A DNA stretch of 6,378 bases from Roseburia sp. CAG:309 (GCA_000434115.1 FR893951.1:1-6378); one strand, 5' to 3'. Counted from the first letter of the stretch, positions 1-5,497 are shown. Notes: generated by a model not told the origin, from the letters alone. Program-made: numbers and translations.

Positions 1-524
1 ACGTCGGTACGAATCAGCTTGCCTGGAAACTGCGGCAGGATGAGCGCGTGCGTTCCATGGAAAAAACAAACATCCGGTATGTGACGCCGGAAGATGTCGG
101 AGAATTGGTCGATTTTGTATCGATTGATGTGGCATTTATTTCGCTGACAAAGGTGCTGGAGCCAATCTGGCATCTGATGAAAGACGGGGCGCAGATGGTA
201 TGTCTGATCAAACCGCAGTTTGAGGCAGGCAGAGAAAAAGTTGGAAAAAAGGGGGTTGTGCGGGATCTGGCAGTCCACAAAGAAGTGATGGAGCACGTCA
301 TTTCCTATGCGAAAAGTCTTGGCTTTATTATCAAAGGACTAGATTTTTCGCCAATCCGGGGGCCGGAAGGAAATATTGAATATTTATTATATATCCAGAA
401 AATGGAAAATAGAGCAACCACATTTTCCGAAGAAGAGTGGAATGAGTGGCAGAAGACGATGGATGAAACAATCGAAGCGGCACAGGAACATGCCGTAAAA
501 CATGCGGAGGATATATCGGGATGA
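1..524 (+). CDS. tlyA: TlyA-family rRNA 2'-O-methyltransferase, C-terminal part (5' end outside window)
   Basis: The open frame is already running at the left edge; the first whole codon is at position 3, and 173 residues are visible before the TGA at 522-524. The GTG at 48 and ATG at 57 are internal, because the residues before them (GTNQLAWKLRQD) are a conserved stretch of this family. The visible part is the second half of the FtsJ-like Rossmann methyltransferase fold. Three members of the catalytic K-D-K-E set can be placed: the Asp of SIDVAFISL (codon 126-128), the Lys of LIKPQFE (210-212) and the Glu of EGNIEYLL (378-380). The N-terminal S4 RNA-binding domain and the S-adenosylmethionine-binding motif I must lie upstream. 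Characterised TlyA proteins 2'-O-methylate cytidines of 16S and/or 23S rRNA in the ribosome; some relatives are called haemolysins from early screens. The stop overlaps the nadK start, which indicates translational coupling. Confidence 0.93.
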   Translation, partial: VGTNQLAWKLRQDERVRSMEKTNIRYVTPEDVGELVDFVSIDVAFISLTKVLEPIWHLMKDGAQMVCLIKPQFEAGREKVGKKGVVRDLAVHKEVMEHVISYAKSLGFIIKGLDFSPIRGPEGNIEYLLYIQKMENRATTFSEEEWNEWQKTMDETIEAAQEHAVKHAEDISG

Positions 525-1339
525 GTATGTATTATCTTATCGTAAATGAAGAAAAGGATTCCGGATGCCAGGTGGCAAAAGGGATACAGGCTTATATGCA
601 GGAAGCGGGACACCGCGTCGTCATTCAGTCTCACGATGCCATTGACATTCAGGAAAAAGCGGATATGGCGATCGTTCTTGGAGGAGATGGTACAGTGATC
701 GCGGCGGCGAAAAAGATCGCGGACGAAGAAATTCCGATTCTTGGAGTGAATCTGGGTACACTGGGATTTTTGACGGAAATCGAAAAACCGAAGATCTATC
801 CGGCACTGGATGCTGTGATGTCAGGAAATTATACCATTGAAAAACGCATGGCATTGTCAGCAGAGGTGCAGAACACGGGAGAAACTTTTTTCGCTGTCAA
901 TGAGATCGTCGTTGGAAAACGGGATTTTGGTAGAATGGTGACGACAAGTGTTTGGGTAGACGACGAATGGATGGACAGTTATGTTGCGGATGGTGTGCTG
1001 ATCGCAACACCGACAGGATCAACCGCTTATAATCTGTCTGCCGGAGGCCCCATCTTATCACCGGCAATGGAAGCTGTTGTCATCACGCCAATCTGTCCGC
1101 ATTCATTTAACAAGCGGAGTGTGGTGGTTTCTTCGAAGGCGGAGATTTGTGTAAAAGTGGAAAAGACGAGAGAGAGTTATGTCGATGAAGCGTCAGTCCG
1201 CTGTGATGGAGAAGTGTGTGCGGCAATTGAGACAGGAGATGTGATCCGCATTCGGAAAGCGGAGCTTCCGTTTGAAATGGTATGTGTCAGAGAAGTTGGC
1301 TTTTATCAGAAAATGCGAAGCAAACTGAACCGCACATGA
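521..1339 (+). CDS. nadK: NAD kinase (ATP-NAD kinase)
   Basis: This cytosolic enzyme phosphorylates NAD+ to NADP+ using ATP (some family members use polyphosphate) and so supplies NADP(H) for biosynthesis. The 272-residue product has the usual bacterial length. The GGDGT motif with the catalytic Asp is at residues 54-58, inside VLGGDGT. The NAD-binding NE pair is at 127-128, and the second signature, DGVLIATPTGSTAY followed by the glycine-rich SAGGPI, spans about 157-178. CDGE at 228-231 lies in the C-terminal beta-rich domain. The start at 521 overlaps the tlyA stop (ATGA). A GGAGG at 506-510 lies 10 nt before it and 16 nt before the alternative ATG at 527, which favours 521. ArgR follows after 19 bp, so the gene sits in the middle of a tlyA-nadK-argR operon. 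Nothing looks damaged or odd. Confidence 0.97.
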   Translation: MSMYYLIVNEEKDSGCQVAKGIQAYMQEAGHRVVIQSHDAIDIQEKADMAIVLGGDGTVIAAAKKIADEEIPILGVNLGTLGFLTEIEKPKIYPALDAVMSGNYTIEKRMALSAEVQNTGETFFAVNEIVVGKRDFGRMVTTSVWVDDEWMDSYVADGVLIATPTGSTAYNLSAGGPILSPAMEAVVITPICPHSFNKRSVVVSSKAEICVKVEKTRESYVDEASVRCDGEVCAAIETGDVIRIRKAELPFEMVCVREVGFYQKMRSKLNRT

Positions 1340-1358
1340 TGAGAGGAAGAGTGGCAGC

Positions 1359-1844
1359 ATGAAAAAGAAGCGACAGGAACAAATTATTGAAATTATACAA
1401 AATCATGAAGTCGAGACGCAGGAAGATCTTGCCAGATATCTGACGGAAGCAGGATATGCCGTGACACAGGCGACGGTTTCCCGCGATATCCGGGAATTGT
1501 CACTGGAAAAAGTTCCGGGTCAAAAGGTACGCCAAAAATATGCGATGCGGAGTTCAATTCCGGTAACGGCGGAGATCAAACATCCCGCAGCACAGCCGGC
1601 AAACCGGTATGCGACGCTTCTCCAAGATGGTATCGTTTCGATGGAACAGGCGGGGAATCTGCTTGTTATAAAAACCGCAGTTGGTATGGCAATGGCGGTT
1701 GCAGCGGCGCTGGATGCGATGGAAATCGAAGGAATTATCGGCTGTATCGCGGGGGATGACACGATCATGTGTGCCGTAAAAACAGAAAAAATGGTTCAAA
1801 ACGTCATTGAAAATCTGCAAAACTTGATTCTTCAGATAAAATGA
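1359..1844 (+). CDS. argR: Arginine repressor, ArgR/AhrC family
   Basis: This is an arginine-sensing transcription factor. Family members form hexamers that bind ARG boxes, repress arginine biosynthesis and in some species activate arginine catabolism. The 161 residues give the usual length. An N-terminal winged helix-turn-helix (about 1-70) contains the recognition helix TQATVSRDI at 36-44, with the Ser-Arg pair at 41-42. The C-terminal oligomerisation and arginine-binding domain (about 80-155) contains IKTAVGMAMAVAAALD and the AGDDT segment at 131-135, whose paired aspartates contact L-arginine in known structures. An AGAGGA-type ribosome binding site at 1342-1347 precedes the ATG. The gene lies 19 bp behind nadK with no promoter or terminator between them, so it is probably transcribed from the upstream operon promoter. 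Clostridia often carry argR beside nadK and recN; recN is not the next gene here. Confidence 0.95.
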   Translation: MKKKRQEQIIEIIQNHEVETQEDLARYLTEAGYAVTQATVSRDIRELSLEKVPGQKVRQKYAMRSSIPVTAEIKHPAAQPANRYATLLQDGIVSMEQAGNLLVIKTAVGMAMAVAAALDAMEIEGIIGCIAGDDTIMCAVKTEKMVQNVIENLQNLILQIK

Positions 1845-1852
1845 TGTATGAT
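1824..1852 (+). promoter_or_regulatory. Sigma-A-type promoter for yebC, inside the 3' end of argR
   Basis: TTGATT at 1824-1829 (4 of 6 to TTGACA) and TATGAT at 1847-1852 (5 of 6 to TATAAT) are separated by exactly 17 bp. Transcription would begin near 1859 and give a leader of about 30 nt that contains the strong yebC ribosome binding site. The -35 box lies in the last codons of argR. The spacing and position make this a good call, but it rests on sequence only. Confidence 0.6.
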
Positions 1853-1862
1853 ATAGAATACA
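1845..1862. repeat. Short inverted repeat overlapping the yebC -10 box
   Basis: TGTAT at 1845-1849 and ATACA at 1858-1862 form a perfect 5-bp inverted repeat with an 8-bp spacer, centred on the predicted -10 and start-site region. The position would suit a repressor operator. It does not match the usual ARG box, which has TGAAT/ATTCA half-sites about 4 bp apart. In AT-rich DNA such a repeat can arise by chance. Confidence 0.25.
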
Positions 1863-1890
1863 AAGGTAACAAAGTTTAAGGAGGCTAACC

Positions 1891-2619
1891 ATGTCAGGAC
1901 ATTCAAAATTTGCTAATATTAAGCATAAAAAAGAGAAAAACGATGCGAAGAAAGGAAAAATCTTTACCGTAATCGGCCGTGAGATCGCCGTAGCAGTCAA
2001 AGAAGGCGGCCCGGATCCAAATAATAACAGTAAACTTCGTGATGTTATCGCCAAAGCAAAAGCGAATAACATGCCAAATGATACGATCGACCGTGGTATC
2101 AAAAAGGCAGCAGGAAACATCGATGCGGTAAATTATGTAAATATTACATACGAAGGATATGGCCCAAGCGGAACAGCGATCATCGTAGAAGCGCTTACCG
2201 ACAACAAAAACCGTACCGCTTCCAACGTACGTAACGCATTTACCAAAGGAAACGGAAACGTCGGAACGACAGGCTGTGTATCTTATATGTTTGATACCAA
2301 AGGCCAGATTATCGTGGACAAGGAAGAATACGAAACCGATGCCGATGAATTTATGATGCTCGCTCTGGATGCCGGTGCAGAGGATTTTAACGAGGAAGAG
2401 GACAGTTATGAAATCCTTACCGATCCGGATGATTTCAGTCAGGTGCGTGAAGCATTGGAAAAAGAAGGCGTTCCGATGGCACAGGCAGAGGTAACCATGA
2501 TCCCGCAAAATTATGTAGAACTGACAAGCGACGAAGACGTGAAAATGTTCAACCGTATCATGGATCTTCTCGATGAAGATGACGATGTACAGGCAGTATA
2601 TCACAATGTAGAGGAATAA
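1891..2619 (+). CDS. yebC: YebC/PmpR family protein (TACO1-like translation or regulatory factor)
   Basis: This is a full-length (242 aa) cytosolic member of the YebC family. It has been described as a DNA-binding regulator (PmpR), and more recently as a translation factor linked, like mitochondrial TACO1, to synthesis of proline-rich stretches. The family start motif appears as GHSKFANIKHKK at 3-14, with Phe where the textbook form has Trp. Domain 1 (about 1-78) is the Lys-rich helical part with KLRDVIAKAKANNMP at 48-62. Domains 2 and 3 follow, with GYGPSGTAIIVE at 89-100 and DNKNRTASNVR at 104-114. The C-terminal part is strongly acidic (EEED near 168, DEDDD near 228). An AAGGAGG ribosome binding site at 1878-1884 is spaced 6 nt from the ATG. 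The gene follows argR by 46 bp and has a promoter of its own, so both read-through and independent transcription are possible. Confidence 0.96.
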   Translation: MSGHSKFANIKHKKEKNDAKKGKIFTVIGREIAVAVKEGGPDPNNNSKLRDVIAKAKANNMPNDTIDRGIKKAAGNIDAVNYVNITYEGYGPSGTAIIVEALTDNKNRTASNVRNAFTKGNGNVGTTGCVSYMFDTKGQIIVDKEEYETDADEFMMLALDAGAEDFNEEEDSYEILTDPDDFSQVREALEKEGVPMAQAEVTMIPQNYVELTSDEDVKMFNRIMDLLDEDDDVQAVYHNVEE

Positions 2620-2651
2620 AGGTAACGGAATAGTTGTATAAGAGGATAGAA

Positions 2652-2693
2652 AATAGGGCTGCCATACTAATTATTTAGTGCGACAGTCCTATT
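2652..2693. terminator. Long imperfect hairpin behind yebC, terminator-like but with a poor U-tract on the + strand
   Basis: The left arm 2652-2670 and right arm 2675-2693 form a 19-bp stem around the tetraloop TTAT. It has 15 Watson-Crick pairs, two G-T wobbles and two A-C mismatches. It lies 33 bp after the yebC stop, a typical terminator position, but the + strand sequence after the stem is ATAATATAAAAATT and not a T-run. Read on the minus strand the stem is followed by TTTCTATC, slightly more terminator-like, although no minus-strand gene faces it within the window. It could end yebC transcription inefficiently, protect the mRNA 3' end, or be a member of a dispersed palindromic repeat family. 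Confidence 0.55.
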
Positions 2694-2716
2694 ATAATAT
2701 AAAAATTGTACATTTT

Positions 2717-2745
2717 TGTAATCTTTCTTTTTCTGAATCGTCTAA
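2717..2745 (+). promoter_or_regulatory. ECF-sigma-type promoter upstream of the sigma factor gene (probable autoregulation)
   Basis: TGTAAT at 2717-2722, continuing as CTTT, and CGTCTAA at 2739-2745 are separated by 16 bp. This resembles the TGAAAC-N16-CGTC/CGTA architecture of Bacillus SigM/SigW-type ECF promoters. The start site would fall near 2750, giving a leader of about 36 nt. No convincing sigma-A pair is seen in the 166-bp gap. Most ECF sigma factors drive their own operons, so this site is probably read by the product of the gene it precedes; that is inference. Confidence 0.55.
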
Positions 2746-2785
2746 TTTATAAATCCCAATAAATATAAGGTGGTGAGAACAACAG

Positions 2786-3295
2786 ATGAAACTGACAGAG
2801 AAAGCTTTTGATGAGATATATCGAAAGTATGCTAAAATGATCTATGCGTTTGTTTTGCAGCTTTGCAAAGATCCTGTGACGGCGGATGACATCGTGCAGT
2901 CAACCTTTTTGAAGGCGATTGAGCATGCGGAGGAGTTTGAAGGAAAATGCGAAGTGTCTACATGGCTGTGCCGTATTGCGAGGAATCTTTGGCTGGATCT
3001 GTGTAAAAAGGCAGAACGGAAAAATGTACCGTTTGAGAAGAAGCATGAGCCGCAGAGTGACGAGGAGATTTTAGGGCAGATCGTCAAAAAAGAGGAGGCA
3101 GTGTGGCTGCGAAAACAGATACATAACTTGCCGGAGCCATATAAGGAAGTGGTGATGCTTCGGGCACTGGGAGGGTTATCGTTCCATGAAATCGGTGAGA
3201 TATTTGAAAAGTCAGAAAACTGGGGAAGGGTAACCTATTACCGGGCAAAAGAAAAATTGAGAGAAAAAGCAGATTCAGAAAATGCAGGGAGGTAA
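2786..3295 (+). CDS. ECF-type RNA polymerase sigma-70 factor
   Basis: This group 4 (extracytoplasmic function) sigma factor redirects RNA polymerase to stress promoters when its anti-sigma factor releases it. The 169 residues contain only regions 2 and 4, the usual ECF build. Region 2 covers about 8-75: FDEIYRKYAKMIY, then the region 2.2 core AEDIVQ-like TADDIVQSTFLKA at 32-44, then the -10-recognising segment STWLCRIARNLWLD at 58-71. A charged linker (about 76-103) follows. Region 4 covers about 106-160, with LPEPYKEVVMLRALGGLSFHEIGEIF and the -35-binding helix after it. The ATG at 2786 is set by an unusual but near-complete Shine-Dalgarno, AAGGTGGTGA at 2768-2777, spaced 8 nt. The anti-sigma gene begins 5 bp after the stop, and its ribosome binding site lies in the last codons of this gene. 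The exact ECF subgroup and its target genes cannot be read from the sequence. Confidence 0.94.
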   Translation: MKLTEKAFDEIYRKYAKMIYAFVLQLCKDPVTADDIVQSTFLKAIEHAEEFEGKCEVSTWLCRIARNLWLDLCKKAERKNVPFEKKHEPQSDEEILGQIVKKEEAVWLRKQIHNLPEPYKEVVMLRALGGLSFHEIGEIFEKSENWGRVTYYRAKEKLREKADSENAGR

Positions 3296-3300
3296 AGACC

Positions 3301-4482
3301 ATGAAATGTAATATAATAGAGGATTTGTTGCCGGAGTATGCAGATGGCATGTGCCAGCCGGAGACAGCAGAAGAAATTGAAAAGCATTTGAAGGAATGCA
3401 GCAGTTGTCTGGAAAAATTTGAACGAATGCAGAAAGATACAGTAGAAACGGAATTACAAAATCTGGAAGGGATGAAGGACATCGAGCCATTTCAAAAAAT
3501 TTCAAAAGTATTAAAAAAGAACCGAATGAAAAAAATTGCCGCCGTGCTGGTGTTAGTTGTGGTGTGTGCGGTATTTGGCACATTGACTGTGGGGCAGATT
3601 TTTCCGGAACTGCCGTGCCTGAGTTATGACAAGCTGATGTATGGGCATGAGGCAAAAAAAGTTGCAAAACAGTTTGCCGATGGGGAGATAGAGAAAGTTC
3701 TTGGTGGGATGAATGTACAGCTGACAAGCCAGCAGTATGTCAATCAAAAGGCACTTTTCGAAGATGTGGCGGCACACCTTACACAATTGCAGCAGAAAAT
3801 TTTTGCCGGAAAAGAAACTTCGGTAACGGTGGACGATATCTGCTATGAAGGCGCTGAAAACGCCAGTGAACCGGAAGCGTATGAAAAAAACGGGTATGAT
3901 GTCAGTGTTACGATCACGTGTGGAGAGGAAGAAAGCCTTTTGGAACTGCTCTTTTATAACCGCAGCAGTTATGTGATCCGGAACATTCAGGGAAATGGGG
4001 AAACGGTGGCAGAAATGCAGGCATATCTCGACTTTTATTACAACGCCAGCCGTTCGGATAATTTGGGAAAATACTTGACAAATGAAAGGATTTCGGAGCA
4101 AAATAAAGATAATCTGTCCGAGGATCAAACTGAAAAGAAGGCAGTGATGTTTTTTGTGGAGGATTGCAGGAAAAAATCCGGGAAAGATACTGAAACGGAA
4201 GGTTCTGTGTATCAGGAAAAAATTGGAAAAAGTTTGTATGATATATTGGGGCAATGCCGGAAAAATTCATTTTGTCTGACCGATGGAAACTATAATTCTG
4301 AGAAGAGTGCCTATGACAGTGAATTGTATTGGAAAGTGGTTGATAAAAATGGAAAAAAATGCATTCTGACACAAAAATTCCTTTATGGACCGATGGGATA
4401 TCAGGCACTGGATGAAAAAGAAGTTCAGGCAGATGCCGGTTTTGATGCTGAATTACAGAAAAAGATCACAAACATTTTTTAA
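3301..4482 (+). CDS. Membrane-bound zinc-finger (zf-HC2/ZAS) anti-sigma factor with a large extracytoplasmic sensor part
   Basis: This 393-residue product is the probable antagonist of the sigma factor just upstream. The N-terminal ZAS domain (about 1-45) has Cys3, His29, Cys33 and Cys36, the C-x25-H-x3-C-x2-C pattern of zinc-binding anti-sigma domains. A linker leads to one transmembrane helix at about 78-97 (IAAVLVLVVVCAVFGTLTVG), preceded by the basic stretch KKNRMKK, so the N-terminus is cytosolic and about 295 residues lie outside. The outer part has no motif I recognise firmly. Residues 116-231 resemble an NTF2-like fold (AKKVAKQFADGEIEKVLGGM, then beta strands near YDVSVTITCG and FYNRSSYVIRNIQ). 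A second segment, 240-393, may repeat that layout. Seven cysteines (106, 181, 207, 289, 319, 325, 354) lie outside the membrane. GGGAGG at 3287-3292 serves as ribosome binding site. The signal sensed is unknown. Confidence 0.88.
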   Translation: MKCNIIEDLLPEYADGMCQPETAEEIEKHLKECSSCLEKFERMQKDTVETELQNLEGMKDIEPFQKISKVLKKNRMKKIAAVLVLVVVCAVFGTLTVGQIFPELPCLSYDKLMYGHEAKKVAKQFADGEIEKVLGGMNVQLTSQQYVNQKALFEDVAAHLTQLQQKIFAGKETSVTVDDICYEGAENASEPEAYEKNGYDVSVTITCGEEESLLELLFYNRSSYVIRNIQGNGETVAEMQAYLDFYYNASRSDNLGKYLTNERISEQNKDNLSEDQTEKKAVMFFVEDCRKKSGKDTETEGSVYQEKIGKSLYDILGQCRKNSFCLTDGNYNSEKSAYDSELYWKVVDKNGKKCILTQKFLYGPMGYQALDEKEVQADAGFDAELQKKITNIF

Positions 4483-4507
4483 ATCAGGAAGGAAAGGACG
4501 ATAGAAT

Positions 4508-5038
4508 ATGCCAACATGGAATTCGCGTGGCCTGCGTGGATCATTCTTGGAAGAACTTGTAAATATGACCAATGAAAAATATCAGACACAGAATCTGGCG
4601 CTGGTGCAGAAAATTCCGACGCCGATCAAACCGATTAACATTGATCAGGCGACGAGACATATTACACTTGCGTATTTTGAGCAGAAAAGTACGGTCGATT
4701 ATATCGGAGTTGTGCAGGGAATTCCGATCTGTTTTGATGCCAAAGAATGTATCGAAGACCGTTTTCCACTCAGCAATGTACATGAACACCAGATGAAATT
4801 TATGGAACAATTTGAAAGTCAGGATGGCATTGCATTTTTGCTTATTTATTTTAAAAACAGGGAAAAATATATGTATCTTCGTTTTCAAAAATTATTGGAA
4901 TTCTGGCAGCGGATGGAGCAGGGCGGACGGAAAAGTTTCACGATCGATGAGATGGAACCGGAGTTTGAGATCTCTACGTATTCGGGAACCTTTTTGCATT
5001 ATCTGGAACCGTTGCAGAGAGATTTGCAGCAGCGTTAA
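4508..5038 (+). CDS. recU: RecU-family Holliday junction resolvase
   Basis: RecU is the Firmicute Holliday junction resolvase. It is a dimeric, magnesium-dependent nuclease that cuts four-way junctions formed in recombinational repair and chromosome segregation, and it also modulates RecA. This copy has 176 residues, somewhat shorter than Bacillus RecU (about 200), which has a longer N-terminus. Visible motifs are NSRGLRGSFLEELVN at 5-19, the KIPTPIKPINI segment at 35-45, and the active-site elements STVDYIG (Asp64) and FDAKE (Asp77, Lys79). PLSNVHEHQMKFME at 87-100 and the GIAFLLIYF strand at 107-115 follow. Asp77 stands where Bacillus RecU has Glu. AAGGAAAGGA at 4489-4498 is the ribosome binding site. 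The gene follows the anti-sigma gene by 25 bp with no terminator and no good promoter, so it may be co-transcribed with the ECF operon. In Bacillus recU sits beside the penicillin-binding protein gene ponA instead. Confidence 0.92.
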   Translation: MPTWNSRGLRGSFLEELVNMTNEKYQTQNLALVQKIPTPIKPINIDQATRHITLAYFEQKSTVDYIGVVQGIPICFDAKECIEDRFPLSNVHEHQMKFMEQFESQDGIAFLLIYFKNREKYMYLRFQKLLEFWQRMEQGGRKSFTIDEMEPEFEISTYSGTFLHYLEPLQRDLQQR

Positions 5039-5086
5039 AATTTGGCAGTAATTACCAGAATGAAATAAACCTTCGTGGGTACAATA

Positions 5087-5116
5087 GTATCAGATAACTG
5101 AGTGGCTTACATGAAA
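5087..5116 (+). promoter_or_regulatory. Candidate sigma-G-like promoter, upstream site, for the spore protein gene
   Basis: GTATC at 5087-5091 and CATGAAA at 5110-5116, 18 bp apart, partly fit the Bacillus sigma-G pattern GYATR-N18-CATNNTA. One position is off in each element. The start would lie near 5123, exactly where the leader hairpin begins. SASP genes are normally sigma-G dependent, which is why this was sought. The match is weak and competes with the site at 5150-5179. Confidence 0.25.
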
Positions 5117-5123
5117 ATGTTTC

Positions 5124-5162
5124 GATGACGGAATGTTTTCAGACAAAAGACATTCCGTTATC
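5124..5162 (+). promoter_or_regulatory. Strong hairpin in the leader of the spore protein gene, no U-tract
   Basis: Positions 5124-5139 pair with 5147-5162 to give a 16-bp stem with two G-T wobbles and a 7-nt loop (CAGACAA). The core ACGGAATGT/ACATTCCGT is a perfect 9-bp inverted repeat. It is followed by ACTTACGATAAATAC, so it is not a classical intrinsic terminator on this strand, and the minus-strand tail also lacks a T-run. It ends 39 bp before the SASP start and could stabilise the recU mRNA 3' end, stabilise a SASP mRNA 5' end, or bind a regulator. Confidence 0.55.
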
Positions 5163-5179
5163 ACTTACGATAAATACTA
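5150..5179 (+). promoter_or_regulatory. Candidate sigma-G-like promoter, downstream site, for the spore protein gene
   Basis: AATACTA at 5173-5179 matches the sigma-G -10 CATACTA in 6 of 7 positions. Eighteen bp upstream stands ACATT, only 3 of 5 to GYATR. The -35 lies inside the right arm of the leader hairpin. The start near 5186 would leave a leader of only about 16 nt, beginning almost at the ribosome binding site. This is a plausible but weak alternative to the site at 5087-5116. Confidence 0.27.
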
Positions 5180-5201
5180 AAAAACACGGAGGTGAAATGT
5201 T

Positions 5202-5396
5202 ATGAGTAAAACAGCAAGAATGGAAGTACCACAGGCAAAAGATGCTATGGACAAATTCAAGATGGAGGTTGCGTCTGAACTTGGCGTAAACTTGAAAGAT
5301 GGTTACAATGGTGACCTCACATCTAAAGAGGCAGGTAGTATCGGCGGCGAGATGGTACGTCAGATGATCAAGAAACAGGAAGAGTCTATGCGTTAG
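5202..5396 (+). CDS. Alpha/beta-type small acid-soluble spore protein (SASP)
   Basis: This 64-residue protein belongs to the family that coats spore DNA, changes it towards an A-like form and protects it from UV, heat and peroxide in the dormant spore. It is degraded by the GPR protease at germination. The GPR recognition region is KFKMEVASELGV at 18-29; by family rule the cut would fall after Glu22 (MEVASE, with Val where Phe or Ile is more common). The second signature, GYNGDLTSKEAGSIGGEMVRQMI, spans 34-56 and contains the DNA-contacting Gly-rich turn. GGAGGTGA at 5188-5195, spaced 6 nt, gives a very strong ribosome binding site, as expected for a protein made in bulk. The gene stands alone: a hairpin-bearing leader lies upstream and an intrinsic terminator follows 34 bp after the stop. 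Its presence shows that the organism belongs to a sporulating lineage. Confidence 0.96.
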   Translation: MSKTARMEVPQAKDAMDKFKMEVASELGVNLKDGYNGDLTSKEAGSIGGEMVRQMIKKQEESMR

Positions 5397-5430
5397 TCAA
5401 GGCTAATCCTGCGATGAGATCGTAAAAAAG

Positions 5431-5467
5431 ATAGTCCTTCGGAAATTCTCCGGAGGGCTATTTTTTT
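5431..5467 (+). terminator. Intrinsic (Rho-independent) terminator of the spore protein gene
   Basis: Positions 5431-5443 pair with 5449-5461 in a continuous 13-bp stem (two G-T wobbles, CCGGAGGG on the right arm) around the loop AATTC. Seven T residues (5461-5467) follow directly. An A-run at 5424-5429 before the stem could pair with the T-run, so it may also work weakly on the other strand. Confidence 0.93.
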
Positions 5468-5468
5468 G

Positions 5469-5497
5469 TAGACAGCGCAGACGAAAAAAGATATAAT
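5469..5497 (+). promoter_or_regulatory. Near-consensus sigma-A promoter for the SPFH gene
   Basis: TAGACA at 5469-5474 (5 of 6 to TTGACA) and a perfect TATAAT at 5492-5497 are separated by 17 bp. The -35 begins two bases after the terminator T-run, so the two signals are packed back to back. Transcription would start near 5504, giving a 44-nt leader that contains GGAGG at 5536-5540. The quality suggests strong vegetative expression. Confidence 0.78.

Noticed and set aside
48..59. GTG at 48 or ATG at 57 as the start of the first gene
   Set aside because: The frame is open to the left edge, and residues before these codons match the conserved TlyA sequence, so the gene starts outside the window.
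1903..2604. 233-codon open frame on the minus strand opposite yebC
   Set aside because: It lies wholly opposite a well-conserved gene, its product is Cys/Phe/Ile-rich without any family pattern, and no ribosome binding site or promoter supports it.
2693..2698. Perfect TATAAT as a -10 box for the sigma gene
   Set aside because: No -35-like sequence stands 16-18 bp upstream, and the site overlaps the end of the hairpin. It would also leave a leader of more than 80 nt, while the ECF-type pair is closer and better formed.
3553..4254. 233-codon open frame on the minus strand opposite the anti-sigma gene
   Set aside because: It is a shadow of the anti-sigma coding frame, with His/Phe-rich composition and no recognisable domain.
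4475..4480. T-run at the anti-sigma stop codon as a terminator
   Set aside because: No inverted repeat precedes it.
4453..4482. TTACAG/TTTAAA pair as a recU promoter
   Set aside because: With an 18-bp spacer the elements match the consensus in only 2 of 6 and 4 of 6 positions, which is too weak to call.
4572..5051. Two + strand open frames inside recU in another frame
   Set aside because: RecU motifs run unbroken through the main frame; the alternative frames are Arg/Trp-rich and match nothing.
5042..5069. TTGGCA/AATAAA pair after recU as a sigma-A promoter for the spore gene
   Set aside because: The -10 is poor (4 of 6), the spacer is 16 bp, and SASP genes are normally forespore-specific.
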